Positions 41,457 through 51,119 of a stretch of 64,000 bases of DNA are shown here, piece after piece. How positions within the stretch are numbered: the stretch's first letter is position 1; each line of letters opens with the position of its first letter. Origin of the DNA: Rhizobium gallicum bv. gallicum R602sp (lineage in GTDB: Bacteria > Pseudomonadota > Alphaproteobacteria > Rhizobiales > Rhizobiaceae); contig NZ_CP006877.1 of assembly GCF_000816845.1 (NCBI RefSeq), positions 935,501-999,500 on the forward strand, in the 5' to 3' direction. The notes under the pieces are model-generated. The model was not told the DNA's origin, made no database searches, and saw nothing but the letters and a program-made list of their open reading frames with translations. Both the position numbers and the translations under genes were made by a program.

Positions 41457-43235
41457 ATGTACAAGGCGCCCGTCGAGGACATCGCGTTTACTCTGAGACA
41501 TGTCGCAGGGCTGAGCGACGCGATCGATAAAGGCCTGCTCGGTGACCTCGGCGAGGATCTCGTCGACGCGATCCTGAACGAAGCTGGTCGTTTCGCGACG
41601 GAAGAAGTCGCCCCGCTGGCCGATATCGGCGACAGGCAGGGCGCTCGTCTGGTTGACGGCGAAGTGAAGACCCCGGATGGCTGGGCGAAACTCTATCAGG
41701 ACTGGATCGCAGGGGGCTGGAACGGACTGACAGGCCCCGAGGAATATGGCGGCCAGGGCCTGCCCAACATGCTGAACGTCGCCGCGCTTGAAATGTGGAA
41801 CTCCGGCGCCACAGCCTTCGCGCTCTGCCCGACGCTGACGATGGGTGCGGTCGAGGCGCTGAGCGCCCACGGCAGCCCGGAACTGCGACACAAATACCTG
41901 GCGAAGCTCATCTCCGGCCAGTGGACTGCCACCATGAACCTCACCGAGCCGCATGCAGGATCGGACGTCGGCGCGCTGAAGAGCCGGGCCGAGCGGCGCG
42001 ATGACGGCACCTATCGCCTGTTCGGCCAGAAGATATTCATCACCTGGGGCGAGCACGACGCTACGGACAACATCATCCATCTCGTCCTCGCGCGCCTGCC
42101 TGATGCACCGGCCGGCACGCGCGGCATTTCGCTGTTCCTCGTCCCGAAGTTCCTTGTCAACGACGATGGCTCGCTTGGTCGCCGCAACGACGTCTTTTGC
42201 CATTCGCTGGAACACAAGATGGGCATCCACGGATCGCCCACCTGCACGATGATTTATGGCGACGGCAGGTTCGGCGGCGAGAAGGGGGCGGTCGGCTGGC
42301 TCGTGGGCGAGGAGAACAAGGGTCTCAACTGCATGTTCACGATGATGAACAACGCCCGCCTGACGGTCGGCATGCAGGGTGTCGCGATCGCCGAAGCCGC
42401 GACGCAGAAGGCGATAGCCTATGCCATGGAGCGCACGCAGGGCAGGGCGCCCGGCTGGAGCGGCAGCGGCATGAGCCCAATCATCGAACATCCCGACGTT
42501 GCCCGCATGCTGCTGACGATGAAGGCGCTGACGCAAGGCTCCCGCGCCATTTCCTATGCCTGCGCCCACGCGATCGACATGTCGCATCGCGCCAGTGGAG
42601 ACAAGCAGCATTGGCAGGAACGCGCTGCGCTTCTAACGCCGATCGCCAAGTCCTTCTCGACCGATGCGGGCGTCGACGTCGCCTCGCTCGGCATTCAGGT
42701 CCATGGCGGCATGGGCTTCATCGAGGAGACGGGCGCTGCCCGCTTCTTGCGCGACGCTCGAATCGCGCCGATCTACGAAGGCACCAACGGTATCCAGGCG
42801 ATCGATCTCGTCAGCCGCAAGCTGCCGCTTTCGAACGGCGATCACGTGAAAGGTTTCCTCGCCGAGCTTCGCGATATCGCTGATCAGGTGCGCAGTTCCA
42901 ATCTCGATGGCTTTGGCGAAACGGCAGCGCGGCTTGATTCGGCCATCGCCGATCTCGAACAGGCAACCGGCTGGCTTTTGAAGGTGCAGGCAGATGGCAA
43001 GGTGGCCGATGCCCTTTCGGGAGCGACGCCCTATCAGCGCCTCTTCGGGCTCGCCCTGACCGGCTCCTACCTCGCCAAAGGCGGTCTTGCCAGGGTATCT
43101 GACGGTGCAGACGAAAGGCGCATTGCGCTTTGCCGCTTTGCCGCCGAAAATCTGTTGTCGGAAACCGCCGCCTTGAAGGATCGCGTCATCAACGGCGCAG
43201 ATAGCCTCGCCGCTGCCCGCATTGCTCTTGCCTGA
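41457..43235 (+). CDS. Acyl-CoA dehydrogenase (long, DmdC-like form)
   Basis: 592 residues from ATG 41457 (GAGGAG, 6-base spacing). FAD enzyme that oxidises acyl-CoA to 2-enoyl-CoA. Seen: ATMNLTEPHAGSDVGALKSR (FAD/substrate binding), FCHSLEHKMGIHGSPTC, LGIQVHGGMGFIEETGAARF, and IAPIYEGTNGIQAIDLVSRK, the region of the catalytic Glu. The C-terminal extra domain (about 470-592) is typical of the 3-methylmercaptopropionyl-CoA dehydrogenase-like group, but many members act on other acyl-CoAs. It is followed after 8 bases by an enoyl-CoA hydratase, the next beta-oxidation step. Confidence 0.93.
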   Translation: MYKAPVEDIAFTLRHVAGLSDAIDKGLLGDLGEDLVDAILNEAGRFATEEVAPLADIGDRQGARLVDGEVKTPDGWAKLYQDWIAGGWNGLTGPEEYGGQGLPNMLNVAALEMWNSGATAFALCPTLTMGAVEALSAHGSPELRHKYLAKLISGQWTATMNLTEPHAGSDVGALKSRAERRDDGTYRLFGQKIFITWGEHDATDNIIHLVLARLPDAPAGTRGISLFLVPKFLVNDDGSLGRRNDVFCHSLEHKMGIHGSPTCTMIYGDGRFGGEKGAVGWLVGEENKGLNCMFTMMNNARLTVGMQGVAIAEAATQKAIAYAMERTQGRAPGWSGSGMSPIIEHPDVARMLLTMKALTQGSRAISYACAHAIDMSHRASGDKQHWQERAALLTPIAKSFSTDAGVDVASLGIQVHGGMGFIEETGAARFLRDARIAPIYEGTNGIQAIDLVSRKLPLSNGDHVKGFLAELRDIADQVRSSNLDGFGETAARLDSAIADLEQATGWLLKVQADGKVADALSGATPYQRLFGLALTGSYLAKGGLARVSDGADERRIALCRFAAENLLSETAALKDRVINGADSLAAARIALA

Positions 43236-43243
43236 GGATCATC

Positions 43244-43996
43244 ATGTCCGACCACATCATCGTCGAACAATCCGCTGCCCATCCCGGCGTACAGATCATT
43301 CGCTTCAACCGCCCGGAAAAGAAGAACGCGATCACCCGCGCCATGTATGTGCGGATGACCGAAGCGCTGAAGGCCGCGAATGAGGACATCGCCATCCGGG
43401 CGACGGTCTTCCTCGGCACGGAAGGCGCTTTTTCCGCAGGTAACGATATCGGCGACTTCCTTGCGGCGGCGATGGGTGGCTCCCTTGGCCGCGAGCTTCT
43501 CGATTTCCTCAATGCGCTCGTCAATGCCGAAAAGCCCCTGGTTTCCGGCGTCGATGGGCTGGCGATCGGCATCGGCACGACGATGCACATGCATTGCGAT
43601 TTGACGGTCGCCTCCGACCGCAGCCAGTTTCGCACACCTTTCGTCGACCTGGCGCTCGTGCCGGAAGCTGCCTCCAGCTTGCTCGCGCCGCGCATCATGG
43701 GTCATCAGCGCGCCTTCGCCCTGCTTGCTGCAGGTGAAGCATTCTCCGCGCAGGAGGTAAAGGATGCCGGGCTGGTCTGGAGGGTTTGCTCCGCGCCGGA
43801 CGTTGAGCCCCTAACCCTTGCTGCCGCCGCAAAACTCGCCGCCAAGCCCCCGGAAGCCTTGAAGATTGCTCGTGATCTCATCCGCGGCGACCGTGCCGAA
43901 GTCATTGCGCGCATCGATGACGAGGCCCGGCATTTTGCCGCACAGTTGAAGAGCGCGGAAGCCCGTGCGGCTTTCGAGGCCTTCATGCGGCGCTGA
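43244..43996 (+). CDS. Enoyl-CoA hydratase/isomerase family protein
   Basis: 250 residues. Crotonase fold: FNRPEKKNAITRAMYVRMTE at the N-terminus, the first oxyanion-hole strand GAFSAGNDIGDFL, and PLVSGVDGLAIGIGTTMHMH for the second. The usual catalytic Glu pair is not obvious: the second region reads SQFRTPFVDLALVPEAASSL, with Glu in VPEA at the expected place. The protein could be a hydratase or an isomerase. It sits 8 bases after the acyl-CoA dehydrogenase, so the pair should share the upstream LiuR-like operator and act in sequence on the same substrate. Confidence 0.9.
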   Translation: MSDHIIVEQSAAHPGVQIIRFNRPEKKNAITRAMYVRMTEALKAANEDIAIRATVFLGTEGAFSAGNDIGDFLAAAMGGSLGRELLDFLNALVNAEKPLVSGVDGLAIGIGTTMHMHCDLTVASDRSQFRTPFVDLALVPEAASSLLAPRIMGHQRAFALLAAGEAFSAQEVKDAGLVWRVCSAPDVEPLTLAAAAKLAAKPPEALKIARDLIRGDRAEVIARIDDEARHFAAQLKSAEARAAFEAFMRR

Positions 43997-44201
43997 TGCG
44001 GGGCACAGGATTTTTGCTAAATTTTAAGCCTGTTTTAAGTAGCCCCTAATAATCAGGGGGTGACGAGTTGATTCCATTCGGTCGTCCGGGCGCATGAGGC
44101 GCTTTGCGCATCCTTGTCTCCATGAGCCATCTGCCTGTTCCGCTCCCGCCCCGCGTTCCTGTGCGCCGATGGGACGGCAGACGATCCGAAAGGACCGCAT
44201 C

Positions 44202-46295
44202 TTGAAAAAGAAGACGAATTTGATGACGCGCATCCTTGTCGCCGCGTCTGCCGTGGTTCTCGCGGCCTTTGTCGCCTTTTCCTCCTATATCAATTTTGTG
44301 CAGCGCAGCGTCACGGCGGCCTCGATCGAAGCGAATATCCAGTCTTCCGGCGAGCAGGCTGCACGCAGCCTTGCCAACTGGATGAACGGTCGCGTCACGC
44401 TGACCGCGATGGTCGCAAACGCCTCCGCAAAGGCTGTCGATCGCGCCGGCGTTGTCAGCGTGCTGCAGAACGACGTCCTGACGAAGCACTTCGTCAGTAC
44501 CTATCTCGGCGACGAACAGGGCGTCTTCACGTCCTGGCCGGACCTGCCGCTCCCGGCGGACTATGATCCGCGCAAGCGCCCGTGGTATCAGGATGCTGTC
44601 AAGGCCGATGCGCCCGTCCTGACCGAGCCCTACACCGACGCCTCGAGCGGCGACCTCATCATCAGTGCTGCCGTTCCGGTCAAGCGCGACGGCAAGCTTG
44701 CCGGCGTGGTCGGCAGCGATTTCTCGCTCGATACCATGGTGAAGATGATCAAGGAGATCGATCTCGGCGGCCAGGGCATGGCTTTCCTGGTCAACAAGAG
44801 CGGCCAGATTCTCATCCATCCGGATGCAAAGCTTGTTACCAAGACACTTGCCGATGCCTTCCCGAACGCGACGCCGTCGATCGGTCCCGGCCTGGTCGAG
44901 AGCGAATTCGACGGAAAACCGGCTCTCGTCAGCTTCCTGCCGGTTGACGGCCTGCCGACGGTCGAGTGGCATCTAGGCTTCGTCGTTGACGGCGACAAAG
45001 CCTTCGCGTCCCTGGACGAATTCCGCATCGCAGCGACCATCGCCACGCTTCTCGCCGTTGGCCTGATGATCGTCGCCATGGCTTGGCTCCTGCACGGTCT
45101 CGTCATTCGCCCGGTCACCGCCATGACAGCTGCGATGCAGAACCTGGCAGCCGGCAATCTCTCCGCCGCCATTCCCGGGGAGGAACGCCGCGATCAGATC
45201 GGCTCGATGGCCGAAGCGGTCGCCGTCTTCAAGAACAACGCAATCGACCGCGAGCGCCTGGAAGGAGAGGCCGAGACCAGCCGCGCACTGAGCGAGCGCG
45301 AGCGTCAGGATCGCGAAGCGCAAAAAGCGCTGGAGGCGGCGCAAATCCGTACCGCCGTCGATGCGCTGGCGGGTGCGCTGGGAGCGCTTTCGGAGGGTAA
45401 TCTCGCCCACCGCATCGAAACGCCGTTCGCCGTGCATCTCGACCGTCTCCGCAGCGACTACAACACGGCCGTCGGCAAGCTGCATGCGGCACTCCAGAGC
45501 GTCGGCCGCAACGCGCATGCGATCGATGCCGGTGCGTCGGAGATCCGCACGGCTGCCGATGGTCTCGCCCACCGCACGGAACAGCAGGCAGCGTCAGTCG
45601 AAGAGACTGCCGCAGCACTCGAGGAAATCACGACCACCGTCAAGGACACCGCCCGCCGCGCCGAGGAAGCAGGCAATCTCGTCAACCGCACACGCGCCGG
45701 CGCCGAAGAATCCGGCGAGATCGTCCGCAAGGCGGTCGATGCGATGAACGGCATCGAGCAGTCGTCCGAGCAGATTTCGAACATCATCAGCGTCATCGAC
45801 GATATCGCGTTCCAGACGAACCTTCTGGCGCTCAATGCCGGTGTCGAAGCCGCACGGGCCGGCGAGGCAGGCAAGGGCTTTGCCGTCGTCGCGCAGGAAG
45901 TTCGGGAACTGGCGCAGCGTTCCGCCAAGGCGGCCAAGGAGATCGAGAGCCTGATCACGGCCTCGAATTCCCAGGTTCGCTCCGGTGTGACGCTGGTCGG
46001 CGATACCGGCAAAGCACTGGAGGGGATCGTTCTGCAGGTGCAGGAAATCAGCCGCCATGTCGGCGCGATCGTCACGGCCACCCGTGAGCAATCGACCGGC
46101 CTCCACGAGATCAATATGGCCGTCAACACAATGGATCAGGGCACACAGCAGAACGCTGCAATGGTCGAAGAGCAGACAGCGGCAAGCCACGGCCTCGCAA
46201 CCGAGGCCGCAAAGCTGATGCAGCTTCTGGCGCAGTTCAACCTACAACCCGGGGCGCACGCAACGACGGCTTCGGCTAGCCGCCGCGCCGCCTGA
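44202..46295 (+). CDS. Methyl-accepting chemotaxis protein with dCache sensor
   Basis: 697 residues from TTG 44202, chosen because AAAGGA lies 7 bases before it; ATG 44169 and 44223 lack sites. TM1 is at about 8-30; the periplasmic dCache_1 domain (RKRPWYQDAVKADAPVLTEP, ISAAVPVKRDGKLAGVVGSD) runs to about 275; TM2 at about 284-305; HAMP and a second HAMP-like segment follow; the kinase-control domain has the conserved tip ([20 protein letters not shown]). The RKRPWY and Asp-containing pocket resembles amino acid or carboxylate sensors. It has no C-terminal CheR-binding pentapeptide (ends ASRRAA). A terminator follows. Confidence 0.92.
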   Translation: MKKKTNLMTRILVAASAVVLAAFVAFSSYINFVQRSVTAASIEANIQSSGEQAARSLANWMNGRVTLTAMVANASAKAVDRAGVVSVLQNDVLTKHFVSTYLGDEQGVFTSWPDLPLPADYDPRKRPWYQDAVKADAPVLTEPYTDASSGDLIISAAVPVKRDGKLAGVVGSDFSLDTMVKMIKEIDLGGQGMAFLVNKSGQILIHPDAKLVTKTLADAFPNATPSIGPGLVESEFDGKPALVSFLPVDGLPTVEWHLGFVVDGDKAFASLDEFRIAATIATLLAVGLMIVAMAWLLHGLVIRPVTAMTAAMQNLAAGNLSAAIPGEERRDQIGSMAEAVAVFKNNAIDRERLEGEAETSRALSERERQDREAQKALEAAQIRTAVDALAGALGALSEGNLAHRIETPFAVHLDRLRSDYNTAVGKLHAALQSVGRNAHAIDAGASEIRTAADGLAHRTEQQAASVEETAAALEEITTTVKDTARRAEEAGNLVNRTRAGAEESGEIVRKAVDAMNGIEQSSEQISNIISVIDDIAFQTNLLALNAGVEAARAGEAGKGFAVVAQEVRELAQRSAKAAKEIESLITASNSQVRSGVTLVGDTGKALEGIVLQVQEISRHVGAIVTATREQSTGLHEINMAVNTMDQGTQQNAAMVEEQTAASHGLATEAAKLMQLLAQFNLQPGAHATTASASRRAA

Positions 46296-46314
46296 CCCCT
46301 GCCGCTTCAAACCA

Positions 46315-46342
46315 AAAATGCCCGCGTTGGCGCGGGCATTTT
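46315..46342 (+). terminator. Rho-independent terminator
   Basis: AAAATGCCCGCG, loop TTGG, CGCGGGCATTTT. It lies between the convergent chemoreceptor and RNA methyltransferase genes and can work in both directions. Confidence 0.88.
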
Positions 46343-46387
46343 CATTCGCGCGCTGGATCGCGATGGCTCAATGAGAGCCTGGGGGGC

Positions 46388-47638
46388 CTATTTTTCCAGC
46401 GTCGCCACCACCTCGACATGCGAGGTCCAGAGAAACTGGTCAATCGGCGTGACGCCGGTGATCCGGTAGCCGCCCTCGATGAGAATGGAGAGGTCGCGCG
46501 CCAATGTCAGCGGATTGCAGCTGACGGCGGCGATCTTCTTCACTGTCGAACGGGCGAGCTCGCGGCACTGGAACTCGGCTCCGGCGCGAGGCGGATCGAA
46601 GACCACAGCGTCATAGACTTTCAGCTCGGACGTCATCAGCGGGCGGCGGAAAAGGTCGCGTTTCTCGACGCTGACCGGCTTCAACCCTTGTGTCTTGCGC
46701 GCCGCCTGGTCGAGGGCGGCGAGCGCCTTCTCCTCGCCTTCGACGGCATGCACGCGCCCGATCCGGGCAAGCCGAAGAGAGAAAGTTCCGGCGCCCGCAA
46801 AGAGATCGGCGATGCGCCTTGCCTTGCCGACATGGGCAAGCACCAGCTCGGCCATCGTCTCTTCGGCTGGCTTCGTCGCCTGGGTGAAGCTGCCAGCCGG
46901 CGGCGAGACCTGCACACCGCCGAAGTCGACGATCGGCTTGGAGGGCTCGACGAGGATTTCGCCATTCAGCGAAACGCGCGCGATGCCGCGAAGGCCAAGC
47001 ACGGTTTCAATCGCCTTGCGCCGCTGCGGGTCCGGCATTTTCTTGATCCCGTCTACGGCGAGATCGAGCCCGGAAAGTGTTTCGAGAACCGAAATGCGAA
47101 AGGCCTCGGCGCTGGTGGCAAGCGCTGCGCCTATTGCCTTGATCGCCGGCAGCCGTGCAAGGATCGCTGCCGATGAGATGGGACATTCCTCGATCGCAAC
47201 GATATGGTGGCTTTCGGCCTGGTTGAAGCCGATCAGCATATCCTTCTCGGTCTTGCGTGCCGCAAAGACGACGCGCCGCCGCTCGCCGGGATGTGCCGGG
47301 ACGAGTTCGCCGACCCCGGTCGATATGCCCTTCGACTTCAGTGCGTCGATCACCAGCTGCCGCTTGAAGGTCCGGTAGGGCTGATCCGCCATGTGCTGCA
47401 GCGTGCATCCGCCGCAAGTTCCGTTGATGCCGTCCGGGCCGAAATGTCGGCAGGGCGGCTCCTGCCGGTCGGCTGAAGGCTTGGCAATCGACATGATCGT
47501 GCCGTGGTTCTTGACGCGCGCGATCGCCACGCTTTCGCCGGGCAGCGAGAAGGGCACGTAGATCGGGCCATCCGCGCCGTCGGCAATACCGTCGCCCTGG
47601 CCGCCGAGTTTCTGGATGGTGACTGTTTCGGTGCTCAC
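46388..47638 (-). CDS. Class I SAM-dependent RNA methyltransferase, TrmA/RumA (m5U) family
   Basis: 416 residues. N-terminal TRAM-like beta-barrel (TVTIQKLGGQGDGIADGADG), iron-sulfur cysteines in CRHFG plus TCGGCTLQH, and the C-terminal methyltransferase domain: FTQATKPAEETMAELVL, ADLFAGAGTFSLRLA (motif I), VFDPPRAGAE, and the nucleophile in AAVSCNPLTLARDL. Members methylate uridine C5 in tRNA (U54) or 23S rRNA (U747 or U1939); which one cannot be told. The start overlaps the tlyA stop as ATGA, so the two RNA-modifying enzymes are coupled. Confidence 0.92.
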   Translation of the reverse strand: MSTETVTIQKLGGQGDGIADGADGPIYVPFSLPGESVAIARVKNHGTIMSIAKPSADRQEPPCRHFGPDGINGTCGGCTLQHMADQPYRTFKRQLVIDALKSKGISTGVGELVPAHPGERRRVVFAARKTEKDMLIGFNQAESHHIVAIEECPISSAAILARLPAIKAIGAALATSAEAFRISVLETLSGLDLAVDGIKKMPDPQRRKAIETVLGLRGIARVSLNGEILVEPSKPIVDFGGVQVSPPAGSFTQATKPAEETMAELVLAHVGKARRIADLFAGAGTFSLRLARIGRVHAVEGEEKALAALDQAARKTQGLKPVSVEKRDLFRRPLMTSELKVYDAVVFDPPRAGAEFQCRELARSTVKKIAAVSCNPLTLARDLSILIEGGYRITGVTPIDQFLWTSHVEVVATLEK

Positions 47639-48381
47639 GGCTTTGTTCCTGCGAGTAGAAATTCCTGATTGCCGTCGCCGCCGACGATCGGCGAAGCGAT
47701 GAGCCCGAGGCTCTTCCAGCCCATGTCCTCGGCGAACCAGCGCTCGAGCTCCGCTGCGACCGCGGGCGCGGAGGAAGGGTCCTTCAACAGTCCGCCCTTG
47801 CCGATCGCTTCGCGCCCGGCTTCGAATTGCGGCTTTACCAAAAGCGCTGCAATGGCGCCAGGCTCGGCGATCTTCAACGCAGGCGCCAGCGCCAGCTTCA
47901 GCGAAATGAACGAAACATCCGATACGACGAAGGTTGTTGGCCGGCCGATATCCTCTGCCGTCAAATTGCGGGCGTTCAGCCCCTCGATATTCGTGACCCG
48001 CGGATCGCCTGCGATGCGCGGATGCATCTGCCCGTGACCGACATCAATGGCGGTCACATGGGCCGCGCCGCGCTCCAGCAGCACTTCCGTGAAGCCGCCC
48101 GTCGAAGCGCCGATGTCGAGACAGTGGTGGCCCGCCGGATAGAGATGGAAATGATCGAGCGCCGCAATGAGCTTGAGCGCGGCACGGGAGACGTAATCCT
48201 GCGCCGGATCATCGACCTCGATTTCGGCGTCCTCGGCAAGGAGCGCGCCCGGCTTTGTCACGACAGCGCCGCCGACCTTCACTGTGCCACGGCTGACGGC
48301 ATCGCGTGCCCGCGAGCGGCTGGAAAAAAGACCGAGGCTCACGAGAAGCTGGTCGAGGCGCTGGGTATTCTGATCGGACAT
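47635..48381 (-). CDS. tlyA: TlyA family rRNA (cytidine-2'-O)-methyltransferase
   Basis: 248 residues from ATG 48381. N-terminal S4 RNA-binding domain (RLDQLLVSLGLFSSRSRARD then VSRGTVKVGG), then an FtsJ-like methyltransferase domain: DYVSRAALKLIAAL, CLDIGASTGGFTEVLLERGA (SAM motif), IDVGHGQMH, and VSDVSFISLKLAL with the catalytic Asp and the later Lys (LLVKPQFEAG). In mycobacteria TlyA methylates both ribosomal subunits; older annotations call it haemolysin. In rhizobia it usually follows dxs; here a chemoreceptor and an araC remnant lie between. Confidence 0.92.
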   Translation of the reverse strand: MSDQNTQRLDQLLVSLGLFSSRSRARDAVSRGTVKVGGAVVTKPGALLAEDAEIEVDDPAQDYVSRAALKLIAALDHFHLYPAGHHCLDIGASTGGFTEVLLERGAAHVTAIDVGHGQMHPRIAGDPRVTNIEGLNARNLTAEDIGRPTTFVVSDVSFISLKLALAPALKIAEPGAIAALLVKPQFEAGREAIGKGGLLKDPSSAPAVAAELERWFAEDMGWKSLGLIASPIVGGDGNQEFLLAGTKP

Positions 48382-48689
48382 CGGCTGTCCATGACCGGCA
48401 AATCCGCCGCTTGCAAGCCTTTTGTTGCCGGCGCGCAGGTGAGATGACGGCTTTCGAGGAAATGCGGGAGCGGGTGGAAACAATTTCTCCCCCAAATTTT
48501 GGCCAGGACAGATTAAGTAAATTTAAAGCCGGTGCCCGTAGCGTCGCGGTGATTGCAGCGGTCCGCTCGGGCCGTTCCCTGCCATGATGGCATCAAAACC
48601 TCCACCTGCAGATCATGATTCAGTTTTATTCGCTCTGCCGCTGCGTCTCGCGCGGCTTGTTTCGCCGTTTTTGTCAGGAGAGTTGACCG
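48382..48689. other. Divergent intergenic region
   Basis: 308 bases between tlyA and the second chemoreceptor gene. It contains AAGTAAATTTAAAGCC at about 48515-48530, resembling TAAATTTTAAGCC found upstream of the other chemoreceptor (about 44018-44030); this may reflect a shared promoter feature. No gene or terminator seen. Confidence 0.35.
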
Positions 48690-50627
48690 GTGTTCGCCAA
48701 CATGTCCTTGAAGGGAAAGCTTGCCGCAACCTTTGCTGCACTGATTCTCATCTTCATTTCCGTCTCAGCCCATGTGTACAGCAAGGCGAACGCCTCGGCT
48801 GCTGCTGCCGCCGAACAGGAGAAATCGGAGCTCCTCGTCAATCACATCGACGACGCGCTGCAGGCGATGCTGGAGCAGGCCGTCAACCTGCGGGGGTTCA
48901 TCCTCTTCCGCAGCGACAGCACCTATGGCGATATCTTCGCCAATCGCGAACGCATGCTGAAGGCGATTGCTGCCGCCAAGCAGACAGCTGCAGGCGAGGC
49001 CGAACTGATCGGGATGATCGACGGCATGCAAAAGGCGGCCGATCTCTATTTCCACGAACTCGCCGAACCGCAGGCCAAGGCCCGCAAGGAAACCGAGACG
49101 CCGATCGCAGACGTCGTCAAGATCGGTGTGAACGCCACGAAAGGACAACTCGACGGCTTCCGTCAGGCCTCCGCCAAGATCAAGGCTGTCGCCCGCGAAA
49201 AGTCGGCGGCCTTTGCCACAACCCAGCTCGACGCCAACGAGGATCTGACCTTCACGCTGATCGTCGGTGGCATCGCTGCATCGCTTGCCGCAGCATTGCT
49301 CGCCTGGCTTCTATCACGTACCATCGCGCAGCCGATCGTCGGCATGACCGTCGCCATGAGCCGCTTGGCAGCTGGCCACAACGATATCGACGTGCCGGCG
49401 CTTGACCGCGGCGACGAAGTCGGCCTGATGGCGAAGTCGGTGCTGGTCTTCAAGGAGGCCGCAATCGAAAAGCAGCGCCTTTCCGGCGAGACGGACCGCA
49501 TGCGCGACGAGGCCGAGCGCCAGCGCCAGCTCTCCGACGAGGAAAAGGCCCGCGAGGCAGCCGAGATCCGCTTTGCGATCGACAGTCTGGCAGGCGGTCT
49601 TTCGAACCTGGCCAACGGCGATGTCGCAAGCCGGATCGCAACGCCCTTCTCCGCTCACTTCGACAGCCTGCGAAACGACTTCAACCATGCCGCTGAAAAG
49701 CTTCAGTCGGCACTCCAGGCGGTTGGCCGCAATGCCTCGGCGATCAATGCCGGCGCCGGCGAAATCCGCTCTGCCGCCGACGACCTCGCCCGCCGCACCG
49801 AACAGCAGGCTGCTGCCGTCGAGGAAACCGCCGCAGCTCTCGAAGAGGTCACGACGACGGTCCGCGACAGCGCCAAGCGCGCCGAAGATGTCGGCCATCT
49901 GGTCGAGCGTGCGCGTCTCGGTGCCGAGCGCTCCGGCGATGTCGTCCGCAAGGCCGTCACCGCCATGCAGCAGATCGAGAAGTCATCGGGCGAGATCAGC
50001 AACATCATCGGCGTCATCGACGACATCGCCTTCCAGACGAACCTGCTTGCCTTGAACGCGGGCGTCGAGGCCGCCCGTGCAGGTGATGCGGGCAAAGGCT
50101 TTGCCGTCGTCGCCCAGGAGGTGCGTGAACTGGCTCAGCGCTCCGCCAACGCCGCCAAGGAGATCAAGGCTCTGATCACGACCTCAGGCGACCATGTCAA
50201 CACCGGCGTCTCGCTTGTCGGTGAAACCGGCAAAGCGCTTGCCGAGATCGTGAGCGAGGTCCAGGAGATAAATCGCCATATCGGGGCGATCGTCACCGCG
50301 ACGCGCGAACAGTCGATCGGCCTGCAGGAGATCAACACCGCCGTCAACAATATGGACCAGGGTACGCAGCAGAATGCTGCCATGGTCGAAGAGCAAACGG
50401 CGGCAAGCCATGCGCTGGCTCAGGAAGCCAACGCGCTGGACGCCTTGCTGCAACAGTTCAAGCTCGGCCAGGCCGTACCGTCGGCCACGCCCCGTTCGAT
50501 TGCCGCGCAATCAGGCGCCCGCCCTGTTGCATCGCCCGCCCGCGCGCTGACCAACAAGCTCGCCAGCGCCTTCGGCGGCAAGGCGGCAACCGCCGCAGCC
50601 GTACAAGACGATTGGACGGAATTCTGA
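48690..50627 (+). CDS. Methyl-accepting chemotaxis protein with four-helix-bundle sensor
   Basis: 645 residues from GTG 48690 (AGGAGA, 9-base spacing); ATG 48702 is too far from the site. TM1 is at about 10-30; the periplasmic region (about 31-185) is purely helical, like 4HB/HBM ligand-binding domains; TM2 ([20 protein letters not shown]) is followed by HAMP and a second HAMP-like unit. The kinase-control tip [20 protein letters not shown] is nearly identical to that of the receptor at 44202. The last residues DWTEF fit the xWxxF pentapeptide that tethers CheR in other bacteria. No che genes are in the window. Confidence 0.92.
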   Translation: MFANMSLKGKLAATFAALILIFISVSAHVYSKANASAAAAAEQEKSELLVNHIDDALQAMLEQAVNLRGFILFRSDSTYGDIFANRERMLKAIAAAKQTAAGEAELIGMIDGMQKAADLYFHELAEPQAKARKETETPIADVVKIGVNATKGQLDGFRQASAKIKAVAREKSAAFATTQLDANEDLTFTLIVGGIAASLAAALLAWLLSRTIAQPIVGMTVAMSRLAAGHNDIDVPALDRGDEVGLMAKSVLVFKEAAIEKQRLSGETDRMRDEAERQRQLSDEEKAREAAEIRFAIDSLAGGLSNLANGDVASRIATPFSAHFDSLRNDFNHAAEKLQSALQAVGRNASAINAGAGEIRSAADDLARRTEQQAAAVEETAAALEEVTTTVRDSAKRAEDVGHLVERARLGAERSGDVVRKAVTAMQQIEKSSGEISNIIGVIDDIAFQTNLLALNAGVEAARAGDAGKGFAVVAQEVRELAQRSANAAKEIKALITTSGDHVNTGVSLVGETGKALAEIVSEVQEINRHIGAIVTATREQSIGLQEINTAVNNMDQGTQQNAAMVEEQTAASHALAQEANALDALLQQFKLGQAVPSATPRSIAAQSGARPVASPARALTNKLASAFGGKAATAAAVQDDWTEF

Positions 50628-50655
50628 GATCGCTGATCGATCTGGCATATAAGAG

Positions 50656-50681
50656 GGGCGGCCGGTTTGGCCGCCCTTCTC
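50656..50681 (+). terminator. Rho-independent terminator of the second chemoreceptor gene
   Basis: GGGCGGCC, loop GGTTT, GGCCGCCC, then TTCT; it starts 28 bases after the stop. Confidence 0.75.
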
Positions 50682-50692
50682 GTCGTTGCGTG

Positions 50693-51060
50693 CTAGCCGC
50701 GCATCCGCTCGACGTCGCGTTTCGGCGCCATATGGGGGAACCGGACATAGTCGCCGCTGAACTGCGGCGGGCTGTCGTAGCCTACGCGAAATCCCGCTTC
50801 GGCCGCCGTCATGCCTTCGACGACCATGCGGCGCCGCGCCTCCTGCAGCCTGATTTGCGCACGAATTCGATCGCGCGGCCGATCTGGTTCAGTCGGCTCT
50901 CGCCATTGGCGATCTGCTCAAGCAGACCCGCCTGCGGCCCGCTCAGCAGCCGGTACAGGATCTCGCCTTCAAAAAAGCGGTGCCAGGACCTCCGCATGTT
51001 CCGGCTGCGCTGGCTCCTGCGACTGACCTGCCGCCGCCTCGGTGCGGCCGCATACCGGAC
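50693..51060 (-). pseudogene. AraC-family transcriptional regulator remnant
   Basis: On the minus strand three pieces of one protein appear in different frames: PEHAEVLAPLF, then after an extra base in an A6/T6 run (50971-50976) EGEILYRLLSGPQAGLLEQI and LNQIGRAIEFVR, then after a deletion near 50855 IRLQEARRRMVVEGMTAAEA, GFRVGYDSPPQFS and RFPHMAPKRDVERMR, ending at TAG 50693. The deletion removes most of the first helix-turn-helix, and the N-terminal sensor domain is missing upstream. This is the C-terminal end of an AraC_N/HTH_18 regulator. Target genes unknown. Confidence 0.75.
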
Positions 51061-51119
51061 GGATGAAGTAGATTGCTAGTTTTGGGCCGCCTTCGCGCTG
51101 CCGAAGGCTCCGGATGGCG

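Noticed and set aside
44042..44060. CCCCT-AATAATC-AGGGG hairpin as terminator of the enoyl-CoA hydratase operon
   Set aside because: Stem of five pairs only and no T-run; too weak to annotate.
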